Of a stretch of DNA of 64,000 nucleotides, positions 29,012 through 37,723 are shown piece by piece. Both the position numbers and the translations under genes were made by a program. How positions within the stretch are numbered: position 1 is the first letter of the stretch; each line of letters begins with the position of its first letter. Source of the DNA: Bacteroidales bacterium. GTDB taxonomy: Bacteria > Bacteroidota > Bacteroidia > Bacteroidales > UBA12077. Under the pieces are notes generated by a model. The model had not been told where the DNA came from. It searched no databases and worked only from the letters and a program-made list of their open reading frames with translations. The stretch is from assembly GCA_016342685.1 (NCBI GenBank), contig JAEINU010000004.1, forward strand, positions 248,001-312,000, in the 5' to 3' direction.

Positions 29012-30709
29012 CTAATCTGCATTTTCATTTATACATTCTGTTAATGCTAATTTAAAATTACGAGCACTTTCAATATTTGGAACATATATACTTACTGTGT
29101 TTGAATAGTTTTGTATTTCTCCGTTTTTGTAAACCTTTATTACTTTTGCGTTAAAATTCGTAACTAGATTTACCGACAATTCTATTCCTGAAACATTGTA
29201 CTTTACACTATTAGGATTAATATCAGATAAATTAAACTCATAAATAAATTCTGTGTTTTTCTTTTCTGTTATTTCATTTAATGTTAACCGTATTTTATTA
29301 TCGTCATCGGCAGCTCTTTCTAATACTTGATTGTAGGTTTTTCCTTTAAAAGGAACTTCAACAGTATTTTCAATTAGCCAGTTTATTTTGCTACTCAAGC
29401 CATTTTCTGGTACTATTCTCATAATGTTTTCTTCACAAAGAGGAATTGCTTTTTTAAGTACATGCATAAGTAAACGTGCATTTTCATAATCGTGACATAA
29501 TATTTCTAGTTTGTCGATATAGTTTTTTTGAATATCGTTTTCAACTACTTTTATTAGCTTATTTGCACCCTTTGTTTGTAGATTAAGGTATAATTTCTTA
29601 CCACTTATTTTATAGCTTAGTGTGTTGTGGTTAAAATCTGATAAATTAAAAATGTATTTTGTTTCAAGTCTCTTTTTCGTGTCGTCTTCAAGAACATTAA
29701 GACTTGTAATACACGAATTTTCAATCGATTGATTTATTGTTAAATTCTCAATCACTGTATTTATAACATTTTTACTAAGTAATTCAGTGGCCTGATTTAA
29801 AGAAGTAATATTAGGCAATGAGCTTTTAAGGGTTTTTTCCGCTTCAGGTATTATAAGACTTATAACATATCTTAAATCGCTTGCGTTTTCGATACTATTA
29901 GCAACAATTGCTACTTTATAAGTATAATTGGCCAGGGTATTATCTTTGTAACATTTAACAAATTTTTGTTTTCCTTTCACTTCAAATACGATTGAAAAAA
30001 TAGTTCCTTTTATTTCGAAATTAACTGAATTAACATTTATATCTGCTAGGTTAAATTCGTATTTGTCTGTTTTTGTAGATTTTTCTGTGGTTGTGGTTGC
30101 TTCTAAGTTTAGCTTTCCTATTTTTAAATCATCTTTACTTAATAATTGTTGGAAAGATACATTGTTAATGCTTACATCTGTAACATTTTCTGTAAGCCAA
30201 TTAAGCATATCGTTGTAGCTATTTAAATTGAACTTATTTTCTAAAATTGTTTCTGCAACAGGTATAATGCTTTTAATTTGATCTTTAATAATTCGAGCAT
30301 TATCAATATCAACAGCATTAATTTTTAGGATCTTGACATAGGAGCTTAACTCTCCATTTTTATATTGTGTAATTAACTTTTGATTATTATTAGTTATTAC
30401 CTGAACAAATATTTTATCTTTTTCGGTTATTTCTCGCACCATTATTGGATCAATATCTGCAAGATTAAATTCGTAAATATATTCTTCAGTTCCTCCTTTT
30501 TGATCAATCTCAGTTATAGTTATGCTTATAACTCCTGGCTGAACATTTTTCACTACTTGTTCGATGGTTTTTTTTGCTGTTGTTACGGTTTTAACATTTG
30601 TTGTTAAATCAGGAATTAAACTATTAAATTGATCTGATTGAGAATATGAATTTAATGCACTAATGTTTAGTAAAAACATTCCTAAGATGATAACTTTAAT
30701 GTTTTTCAT
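29012..30709 (-). CDS. Secreted protein of four divergent ~130-residue repeats, unknown function
   Basis: 565 residues from the ATG at 30709, which opens a signal peptide (KNIKVIILGMFLLNISALNS). The mature part is four tandem units. Each has a YEFNLADI-like strand (YEFNLADIDP, YEFNLADINV, YIFNLSDFNH, YEFNLSDINP), then a strand pair ending KxIKxYKNGxxxNY, a segment of the form (I/V)xxxSIENAR, and, after the first three, an amphipathic helix with NWLTENV-type ends. No catalytic motif or anchor is visible, and I do not recognise the family. The unit looks like a small alpha/beta domain repeated four times. It stands alone with its own terminator. Confidence 0.75.
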   Translation of the reverse strand: MKNIKVIILGMFLLNISALNSYSQSDQFNSLIPDLTTNVKTVTTAKKTIEQVVKNVQPGVISITITEIDQKGGTEEYIYEFNLADIDPIMVREITEKDKIFVQVITNNNQKLITQYKNGELSSYVKILKINAVDIDNARIIKDQIKSIIPVAETILENKFNLNSYNDMLNWLTENVTDVSINNVSFQQLLSKDDLKIGKLNLEATTTTEKSTKTDKYEFNLADINVNSVNFEIKGTIFSIVFEVKGKQKFVKCYKDNTLANYTYKVAIVANSIENASDLRYVISLIIPEAEKTLKSSLPNITSLNQATELLSKNVINTVIENLTINQSIENSCITSLNVLEDDTKKRLETKYIFNLSDFNHNTLSYKISGKKLYLNLQTKGANKLIKVVENDIQKNYIDKLEILCHDYENARLLMHVLKKAIPLCEENIMRIVPENGLSSKINWLIENTVEVPFKGKTYNQVLERAADDDNKIRLTLNEITEKKNTEFIYEFNLSDINPNSVKYNVSGIELSVNLVTNFNAKVIKVYKNGEIQNYSNTVSIYVPNIESARNFKLALTECINENAD

Positions 30710-30733
30710 ATTTTGTTTATTTTTATTTAACAT

Positions 30734-31123
30734 CGAAAGTAATAAAAATTTTTATACCCTTGGAGTCATTCTTCTATTTATATGAGGAAATATTGCATAA
30801 ACTATTTGATTTAGATAAGACTTTTTGTTCTTAATTTTATTTGTTGGGAAATAATTCTAAAGCATATTTGTCCCTGGTTCATTAAAGGCAGGATTCTTTA
30901 TTATTTTATTTTTTTAGAAAAAGAAGTGATAACAGTGTTTTTAGAAGAAAGATTAAACAGAAAAGATGCTGTTCAAAAAGCCAGAAAGTTGTCAATACTT
31001 CGACAGGCTCAGCATGACATTTTTCTGTTGATTAATTTGTCACACTGAGCCTGCCGAAGTGTTTATTCCTTTAAGTTACATTTATTGAGTGCTCCTTTAT
31101 TTTAACAAAGCAAGAAAAGCTTA
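30734..31123. other. Intergenic region with a palindromic repeat
   Basis: 390 bases without a credible gene between two minus-strand genes. The only structure seen is the imperfect inverted repeat at 30997-31060, annotated separately. Confidence 0.6.
30997..31060. repeat. Interspersed-repeat-like inverted repeat
   Basis: The 23-nt arms at 30997-31019 and 31038-31060 are inverted copies with 20 of 23 positions matching (core ACTTCGNCAGGCTCAG), separated by 18 bases. The arms are clearly more GC-rich than the surroundings. The ends of this shape (CTTCG-CAGGCTCAG-TGACA) are familiar from dispersed palindromes in genomes of this phylum. Copy number cannot be judged here. Confidence 0.6.
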
Positions 31124-31494
31124 TTAGTGATTACATACGTGGCCATTCCCATCTTTATGGTGATTATCATGCTTTGCACAACTAACTCCACTGTCGTTAA
31201 TGCTTCCTGCAAGGTGTTGTTCTACAATAGTTTCAACATCTCCTGAACATCCTCTAATAACATTTATTCCATTATCGTTTAATACATTTATTGCTTCATT
31301 TCCAATTCCACCTGCTAGCATAATAGAAATGCCATTTTGAGATAAAACACTTGCAATATTTGATTTGCAACCACAGCCTTGTTCTGATTTCAGAGTTTCA
31401 ATATTAGAAACCGTAAAAATTCCATAAAATTTATAATGTCCAAAGGGATCATCGATTTGATTGTCTTTTGTTATTGGAGTGTTATTTTCTTCAT
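31124..31494 (-). pseudogene. NifX/NifB family (dinitrogenase FeMo-cofactor domain) protein, frameshifted
   Basis: The ATG at 31494 begins KKIT, then the frame shifts by one base around 31478-31480. The correct frame resumes PITKDNQIDDPFGHYKFYGIF and continues without stops through QGCGCKSNIASVLSQNGISI and MLAGGIGNEAINVLNDNGIN. It ends in a His/Cys-rich tail (HDNHHKDGNGHVCNH). The family normally reads MKKIAIP(V/I)xKDNQIDxHFGHC, so one base has been lost after codon 5. The conserved HFGHC is PFGHY here, also atypical. Members bind Fe-S or Fe-Mo clusters. Either a recent pseudogene or a sequencing error. Confidence 0.75.
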
Positions 31495-31631
31495 TTTGAT
31501 GTGCTTAAAATTATGCTTCTATATTACGTTTTTAAAACGGATTGATTTAATCAACAAGCCTAATACACCAAAGTTCGTAATTCAACTCCTTTTTTGTAAA
31601 AATTATTGTGATAATTAAATTGAACAGGGAC

Positions 31632-32804
31632 TTAAAAGCTATATCTAAATCGCATAAACAGCATCGTCATTTTATCGTATTGACCTCCAAATTTCCCCTC
31701 GAATCGTTGTCCATATAAAGCAAATTCAAAATTGTCGCTAACAGAATATGCTAACGATGGCATTAGAAAGTAGCCATTCCCTAAAGAAGGAAAATACATC
31801 ACAGAGATATTTCCTGTTACTAAAGGATGAATTGGATATGAAACCTGTGTAAACCAGGAAAATTCACTGTATGAAGTTGTTTTAACAGATAAAGGCATAA
31901 AATATAAATCGTTAAAACTCGATAGGTTTAGCTTGTCGAAATATCCATTGTAATTTCCTTCAAGAGATACATTTAATGAGTTCCCAAACATGTAACTAAG
32001 TCCTGCAGAAACAATTGCTATACCTGTTGAGTCGGAAAAGTTTTTCTGTGGGTGGAAATAACTTACTTCACCATTAAATCCAAAATCCCAGATGCTACCA
32101 GACCAACCGGCACCAATTACATAGTCGGTTGTGTCCATAATTCCGCCCATTAGCTGAATATCATAACTCCATTTATTAAAGCGATACAGGCCTGCTGCTG
32201 TGATTTTATTATTTCTGTCAATTTTAATTGCTCCATCGGCTACAGAAGTAAAATTAGGATAATACTGAATTCTTAATGCATCACTACCAGGCCGTTCTTC
32301 ATAATCGAAATCGAAAAAGGAATAAGAATTAAATATGTCATTTGGGTTCCATGCAAAAGATTGCCCCCAGTTAATTCTTTGTCGCCCTAAGGTGATTGCC
32401 CATTTGTCTGCATTAAATTCAAAATATGCACGATCAAACGCTGTATTTAATACAAATGAACTTCCATCAGAGATATTGTTAGTTAAGAAGTTGAAAAATC
32501 CGTTATCCTCTTCAATTGATTCTGCATAATCGGGAATGAATTTTACTAAATCACCGTAAATAAATCGTGTTCTGGCATCTAAAGTAAATGTTAGCTTATT
32601 GTTCATATACCACTTGAAATTTAAACGATTATGAATTAAATTATCAACAAGCCAAACAGAATCGGCATCGTTAAACATGGCAGTATTCATATATTTAATA
32701 TAGCCATTGAGTTCCATTTTGGAGAAAATAGATTCTTGGCTATTAGCGTTATAAGCTATTAATAAGGGTATTATTATAATTAAAAGTTTTTTCACAATTT
32801 TCAC
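31632..32804 (-). CDS. Outer-membrane porin-like beta-barrel protein of the ABC export locus
   Basis: 390 residues with a signal peptide (residues 1-22, ending NANSQ). The mature part is a large barrel. Landmarks are the GRQRINWGQSFAWNPNDIFN segment, also seen in DUF1302-like porins, and a final strand ending RFRYSF. It is the last gene of the minus-strand locus containing TetR, LolA-like, two FtsX-type permeases and an ABC ATPase. Inferred role: the outer-membrane end of that transport path. The substrate is unknown. Confidence 0.8.
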   Translation of the reverse strand: MKIVKKLLIIIIPLLIAYNANSQESIFSKMELNGYIKYMNTAMFNDADSVWLVDNLIHNRLNFKWYMNNKLTFTLDARTRFIYGDLVKFIPDYAESIEEDNGFFNFLTNNISDGSSFVLNTAFDRAYFEFNADKWAITLGRQRINWGQSFAWNPNDIFNSYSFFDFDYEERPGSDALRIQYYPNFTSVADGAIKIDRNNKITAAGLYRFNKWSYDIQLMGGIMDTTDYVIGAGWSGSIWDFGFNGEVSYFHPQKNFSDSTGIAIVSAGLSYMFGNSLNVSLEGNYNGYFDKLNLSSFNDLYFMPLSVKTTSYSEFSWFTQVSYPIHPLVTGNISVMYFPSLGNGYFLMPSLAYSVSDNFEFALYGQRFEGKFGGQYDKMTMLFMRFRYSF

Positions 32805-32850
32805 AATTTTTTAAGATGCAGGATTTAAGATACAGATACATCTTTGATAT

Positions 32851-33225
32851 TTATTTATCTGAAATATGATTCTTTAATACTGATTGAGAAAAATTGTATA
32901 TCATTTTACTTAGTTTGATATACTCGGAATTTAGGTTGTTGTATTTTTCTTTATTCGTCAATGATTTTGTTGCAAACAGGATATCAAGATGATAAATTGT
33001 TTCATCACATTCAGCATGGGAAATTGTTAAAGATCTTAAGAAGTCTTTTTTATGTGAACGTTTACCAAAGCCTTCTACAATATTAGCACCAATAGATTTT
33101 GATGATCTTCGAATTTGACTTCCTTCTTCGAAAAGTTCAAATTTTGGAAGCTCAAGTGTTATATTATGAATATCAACAGCTAATTTAAAAGCCAGTTTGT
33201 ATATTTCTAAATCTTTGTAATTCAT
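32851..33225 (-). CDS. Four-helix-bundle protein, S23 / 23S rRNA intervening-sequence-protein family
   Basis: 124 residues. MNYKDLEIYKLAFKLAVDIH, then LRRSSKSIGANIVEGFGKRS (here IRRSSKSIGANIVEGFGKRS) and FLRSLTISHAECDETIYHLD are the signature segments of PF05635. The fold is a pentameric four-helix bundle. Family members occur in 23S rRNA intervening sequences and as Avd beside diversity-generating retroelements, but most are stand-alone of unknown function. It splits the ABC ATPase gene from the barrel gene, so it may be an insertion into the operon. No rRNA or DGR is nearby. Confidence 0.9.
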   Translation of the reverse strand: MNYKDLEIYKLAFKLAVDIHNITLELPKFELFEEGSQIRRSSKSIGANIVEGFGKRSHKKDFLRSLTISHAECDETIYHLDILFATKSLTNKEKYNNLNSEYIKLSKMIYNFSQSVLKNHISDK

Positions 33226-33273
33226 TATTATTTAGTTTTATCCTGTGTCTTTTATCTTGTATCCTGCAATCTT

Positions 33274-33960
33274 TTAATTTCTTTTTTCGTCTGAAACCAC
33301 ACGACCGTCTTCAACAGTTATCACTCTACGAGCTTTTTTCACAACTCTTTGATCGTGAGTTGAGAAAATAAATGTAATATTTTCTTCTTTGTTGAGTTGT
33401 TCCATAATGTTGAGCAATGTTTCTGTCGATTTTGAATCTAAGTTAGCAGTAGGTTCATCAGCTAATATAAATTTTGGTTTCGAAGCCAAAGCTCTCGCTA
33501 CTGCTACACGTTGTTGTTGTCCACCGGATAGTTTTGACGGACGAGCATTTACTCTTTCGCCCAATCCTACAGCGGAAAGCAACTCTATGGAGCGTTCGTC
33601 TCGTTCGATTCGTTTTTTACCTTGCAATTCCATAATAAACTCAACGTTTTCTTTTGCTGTTAGCACAGGAATTAGATTGTAAGCTTGAAATACAAAACCA
33701 ATATTTCTTAATCTGAAATCGATTAGTTGCGATGAATTTAATCCACCAATATCGGTACCATCAACAGAAATTTCTCCTTGTGTTGGTTTATCTAATCCGC
33801 CAATGAGATTTAAAAGAGTAGTTTTTCCGGAACCAGATGGACCAACAATTGCGGCAAATTCGCCCTGTTCGAACGATAGGCTGATACCATCAACAGCTTT
33901 TACTTTTACTTCTGATTCGTTGTATATTTTTGTCAGGTTTTTTATATCTATTACTTTCAT
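33274..33960 (-). CDS. ABC transporter ATP-binding protein (LolD/MacB type)
   Basis: 228 residues. Walker A GPSGSGKTTLL near 38-48, Q-loop FVFQAYNLIPVLTAKENV, signature LSGGQQQR, Walker B FILADEPTANLDSKST, H-loop STHDQ. It is complete. Of the DUF214/FtsX-associated family that drives mechanotransmission rather than transport across the inner membrane. Its partners are the two permeases immediately upstream. Confidence 0.95.
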   Translation of the reverse strand: MKVIDIKNLTKIYNESEVKVKAVDGISLSFEQGEFAAIVGPSGSGKTTLLNLIGGLDKPTQGEISVDGTDIGGLNSSQLIDFRLRNIGFVFQAYNLIPVLTAKENVEFIMELQGKKRIERDERSIELLSAVGLGERVNARPSKLSGGQQQRVAVARALASKPKFILADEPTANLDSKSTETLLNIMEQLNKEENITFIFSTHDQRVVKKARRVITVEDGRVVSDEKRN

Positions 33961-34032
33961 GATCCTATTTATTAAGTTCTATTCATGTGTTATATTTAAA
34001 TATAGATTAGAAAATCAAAGTTCTAATATTAT

Positions 34033-35460
34033 TTATTCTGTGCGAATTGCTTCTACAGGATTTAATTTTAAAGCCTTTCGGGCAGGAATTACCGATGATA
34101 ATATTGCGATAATAATTACCATTATGGTTACCCCCAAGAAGAAACTTAAATCAATACTTGGATAAACCATTGCGGACCATCCAAAAGCTTCGAAGCCTTC
34201 TTGTACCGAAGCGAAATTCATTCCTATTTTCCCAAAAATTACGATTAACGCACCGCCTAATAACATTCCAACAATACTACCAACCAGTGTTAAGAAAATG
34301 GTTTCGAGCATAATCATACTGAATACTCTTTTCTTGTTCATTCCTACAGCCATAAGCATTCCTAATTCTTTTATTCTTTCGAGCACGGCCATTAGCATGG
34401 TATTGATTATCCCAAATGCCAATGCAAAGAATATAACTCCCATAATGATATAATAGTAAATTTTCATAAAATCGGCCATCATTCCTGCATCTGGAGCAAG
34501 TTCTTTCCAGGTCATCACACTTGTATTAGGAAACTTTGAACTTAATTCATCTTTGAAAGAAGTGAGATTTTCTTTATCATCCTTTAAAATAATACTTATT
34601 TCATGATAATCGTTTGGCATAAACCCTGCTACTGTTGCAATGTTTTCTTCTTTAACAAAAGCATTCATTTGATCGAACATAGCATTATTGGTTTTATAAA
34701 TACCACAAACTCTGAACGACTGATAGGACATTTCTCCATTCATCCCAGAAAAGGTAAAAACAATTTTAGATCTCACTTTATAATTTTTAGCCAATTTCAT
34801 TATCTGAGCACCAAGTTCTTTAATGTCATTTGGTTTTAGAATTGATTCCAACTGAGCTTTAAACTTTTTCTCAGTTATAAATCGTTTATTTTTAATAGAA
34901 CTTAAGCTAGAAATTAAATTGGCATCAGCACCTAAATCAGTAATACTATCTAATAATTCTTGTGAAATGATGTAATTTATTAATCGAAGCTGATCGGCTG
35001 TTTTTTCACTGATAACTATTGGGTTTTTAAATCCTGACTCAAAATAATCACCGCCATTATCAACAATAAAATCTTTTACATTAGAAACCTGAATTTCTTC
35101 ATCTACATTAATTCCTTTAAGATTTAGGGCAGTACTACCTCTTGATGTACTTGCCATAGCAATTATTTTGGTATGCTTTGTCCAAGCACTTACTTTATCA
35201 GAATTGTTTAGAAAATCAGATATTTCAGTAATATTTGGAATGGTATGTTTAAGTTCTTCGTTGATTAGATATTTAGGATTTTGTATTTTTATATGCGACA
35301 CTTCAGTGTATACAGCAGAACGGATTCTTTGATCAACCCAACCATTCATCATTCCTGCAACAAACACGCCTGAAATCGTGCCTAATGTTACAGCGCATAC
35401 TACAACCAAACTTCTTGCTTTGTTGCGCCACACATTTTTCCATGATATATTCCAGATCAT
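34033..35460 (-). CDS. ABC transporter permease, FtsX-like (second of a pair)
   Basis: 475 residues with the four-TM MacB/LolCE topology: TM1 at about 15-37, a large periplasmic domain (about 40-340), then three C-terminal helices with ERIKELGMLMAVGMNKKRVFSMIMLE, the FtsX coupling motif. The C-terminal LNPVEAIRTE ends it as in LolC/E. It pairs with the next gene as a heterodimer. The LolCDE family extracts lipoproteins or lipids; the substrate here is unknown. Confidence 0.92.
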   Translation of the reverse strand: MIWNISWKNVWRNKARSLVVVCAVTLGTISGVFVAGMMNGWVDQRIRSAVYTEVSHIKIQNPKYLINEELKHTIPNITEISDFLNNSDKVSAWTKHTKIIAMASTSRGSTALNLKGINVDEEIQVSNVKDFIVDNGGDYFESGFKNPIVISEKTADQLRLINYIISQELLDSITDLGADANLISSLSSIKNKRFITEKKFKAQLESILKPNDIKELGAQIMKLAKNYKVRSKIVFTFSGMNGEMSYQSFRVCGIYKTNNAMFDQMNAFVKEENIATVAGFMPNDYHEISIILKDDKENLTSFKDELSSKFPNTSVMTWKELAPDAGMMADFMKIYYYIIMGVIFFALAFGIINTMLMAVLERIKELGMLMAVGMNKKRVFSMIMLETIFLTLVGSIVGMLLGGALIVIFGKIGMNFASVQEGFEAFGWSAMVYPSIDLSFFLGVTIMVIIIAILSSVIPARKALKLNPVEAIRTE

Positions 35461-35506
35461 ATTATTTTATATTGTGCTTGAGTTATTCAAGCTAGTGATT
35501 ATTTTT

Positions 35507-36922
35507 TTATGCACGTAATGCTGATATAACTTTCATTTTTCGCACCCTACGCAGTGGCAAGTAACATGCAATTAACACCATTATCATAATGATGGCGCCT
35601 TGCCAAAAAAAGTATTGATCGAACCAAGCCAATGGCATAACAGGGTCAAAACCCATATCTTCGTACATCTTTGCCATTTCCCCAGTCATTTTTAAAGGGT
35701 TTCGATTGCCAAGAATGATTAATGGTGCAGAAGCCCCAAGTCCGGTTATCATTCCAATAAACCCGAGAAACAACATTTCAATTATGAGCACAAATGTGAG
35801 TTTCATTTTCGACATTCCTATTGCAACCATAACACCAAGTTCGCGTTTTCGTTCTGCGATCATCATTAAAACGGTCCCAATAATCCCAAAAAGTACAATG
35901 AAATACAGAATCCCAATAAATATAACTCCACCAACACTATCACCTTCAATCTGTTGTTTCATGGTTGGATTAAATTCCTCCCAGGTTTTAACAGTAACCA
36001 GATCAGATTGAATAGCTTCTTTTATTTTGCTATGAGTTTCAAGCATATCATCAATATCATCGAGATTGATATTTAATGAAGTTATCCGATTTTCTAAACT
36101 AAAAAACTCTTGTGAGTTTTCGAGTGTCATGTAAACCAGTTTATTGTCTAATTCAGGAGATAGAATTTGTACGATCCCCCGCACAGGAAATACATTTGCA
36201 GCGGTTGTACCGTGATAGCCAGCTCCCATTAAAACAATGGTGTCGCCAACGTTGGCTTTTAAATATTTTGAAAGGCGATCCGATAAAAGAACACCATCAT
36301 CGTGGCTTGTTAAATAATTGCCGTTAAAAGAAGCAAGTTCATTAATTATAGGAAATAGGGTGTTTTCCAGCTTTTTATCTAAAGCTAAATCTAAAGATAT
36401 TCTTGATAACGAGCTAAACGACTTATTTTGATTTGATTTTAGTAGTCCTAGTTGCTTTTTAGGAAGATTCGTTTTTGCTAAAATTTTAGCAACAATTTCA
36501 GGCGTAAATCGATATTTTACAATTCTGTTTTCAGGATCTGATAATAATTTTTCTTTTTCAGGATCGATACCGGTAACTAAAACTCCTTTCGATTGAATTC
36601 CGGTAGAAGCTAAAGCAAAAGATTCAACTCTTGGAACAGCAATTTTTATGTTATCAACCGTATTTACTTTTGATAAAAGATTTTGATCGTAAGGAATTGT
36701 ATTATCAAGTGTTGGATCGTCTAAAAAATCTTTATTTTGAATTTGGATATATCCCGAGAAGGATTCAATTGCTTGATGAATCATGTGATCATATGAACCT
36801 AATTGAAACGAACGCATAATTACAGCAAAGAATACGGCAAAAAATATCGAGGCAACGGTAATAAGAGTCCTTCTTTTATTTCGCCAGATATTCCTCCATG
36901 CCATTATAAATGTCTTTCTCAT
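35507..36922 (-). CDS. ABC transporter permease, FtsX-like (first of a pair)
   Basis: 471 residues and the same topology as its partner. TM1 follows WRNIWRNKRRTLITVASIFFAVFF, the periplasmic domain spans about 40-335, and the coupling motif is ERKRELGVMVAIGMSKMKL. The last helix ends in RRVRKMKVISALRA. Divergent from, but clearly homologous to, the permease downstream. It lies 32 bases after the LolA-like gene. Confidence 0.92.
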   Translation of the reverse strand: MRKTFIMAWRNIWRNKRRTLITVASIFFAVFFAVIMRSFQLGSYDHMIHQAIESFSGYIQIQNKDFLDDPTLDNTIPYDQNLLSKVNTVDNIKIAVPRVESFALASTGIQSKGVLVTGIDPEKEKLLSDPENRIVKYRFTPEIVAKILAKTNLPKKQLGLLKSNQNKSFSSLSRISLDLALDKKLENTLFPIINELASFNGNYLTSHDDGVLLSDRLSKYLKANVGDTIVLMGAGYHGTTAANVFPVRGIVQILSPELDNKLVYMTLENSQEFFSLENRITSLNINLDDIDDMLETHSKIKEAIQSDLVTVKTWEEFNPTMKQQIEGDSVGGVIFIGILYFIVLFGIIGTVLMMIAERKRELGVMVAIGMSKMKLTFVLIIEMLFLGFIGMITGLGASAPLIILGNRNPLKMTGEMAKMYEDMGFDPVMPLAWFDQYFFWQGAIIMIMVLIACYLPLRRVRKMKVISALRA

Positions 36923-36954
36923 CTTTTAAATAATTAATAGTTAAGAATTAAAAT

Positions 36955-37719
36955 TTAGCGTAATCGTTTCATATTTTGCTGCGAGAAAAACGAATTCTGA
37001 ATAGCAACATTGAATTTAATATTGTCGATTGTAACAATTGTTTTCTGATTGTCTTTATCGGCTGGAATAATCTCTAATCGTGATGGTATTTTACGGTCAT
37101 CCATGGTTTTTATCTCAGTACCAAGTTCAGTCTTAACCAAGAATTCATCTTCATCATAATATTCAGTTTTCATTTGAAGATATTCGCTTTTGCTTATCCA
37201 CTTAACAATTTTACCCCAAACAACTGCTGCATCTTCTTTTGGAAGCAATTCTATTTTCCAGCAATCCCAGCCATCAATCGTTTCAGAACCTATAATTGAG
37301 TGATTAAAATCAACAACGATTGATGATTCCTTTAAAACATCATCGTTGGTATAATCAGAACCCATCCAGCCGTCAGCCATCATTGATGGAGGTAGCTTTA
37401 TCATTCGACTTATGCTTGGCATCCAGTTCCACATTTCTGTATCGCGTTTTAAAAAGGCTTGACCTTTTTCTTTTGCCGGAGCAGTTATAAGTGTCATAGA
37501 ATAATCTCTATCGAGTGTCCAAATCTTAAATTGAATGGTTCGCTCCCAGGTTGGTCGAACAATTGTCATCGTCATTGTTCCCTGACTAGATTTTTCTCCA
37601 TTCCATTTATCATCTGCTTTTTTAATAATTTCTGTAGCATTTTGAGTAAAAGCAGATGAAAAGCTAAATAAAAGTACAACAGTTAAAAGTGCTGATTGTA
37701 GTGGTTTAATTGTCTTCAT
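36955..37719 (-). CDS. LolA-like outer-membrane lipoprotein-sorting protein
   Basis: 254 residues with a signal peptide ending FSSAFTQ. PF17131-type LolA-like fold: repeated antiparallel strands, with FLKRDTEMWNWMPSISRMIK and MMADGWMGSDYTNDDVLKES as family landmarks. In LolA relatives the half-barrel carries a lipid or acyl chain across the periplasm. Its place beside two LolC/E-like permeases, a LolD-like ATPase and a porin suggests a carrier in an envelope lipid or lipoprotein export route. This is inference. Confidence 0.85.
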   Translation of the reverse strand: MKTIKPLQSALLTVVLLFSFSSAFTQNATEIIKKADDKWNGEKSSQGTMTMTIVRPTWERTIQFKIWTLDRDYSMTLITAPAKEKGQAFLKRDTEMWNWMPSISRMIKLPPSMMADGWMGSDYTNDDVLKESSIVVDFNHSIIGSETIDGWDCWKIELLPKEDAAVVWGKIVKWISKSEYLQMKTEYYDEDEFLVKTELGTEIKTMDDRKIPSRLEIIPADKDNQKTIVTIDNIKFNVAIQNSFFSQQNMKRLR

Positions 37720-37723
37720 GATT

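Noticed and set aside
31124-31321. 65-residue frame as a complete gene starting MLAGG
   Set aside because: Homology to NifX/NifB continues upstream in the same frame to the frameshift; the internal Met is not a natural start.
31436-31618. 60-residue plus-strand frame
   Set aside because: Antisense to the start of the NifX-family gene, hydrophobic by chance, no supporting signals.
32851-33225. S23-family protein as Avd of a diversity-generating retroelement
   Set aside because: No template/variable repeat pair or DGR reverse transcriptase is adjacent; the RT at 3120-4805 is 28 kb away and of another type.
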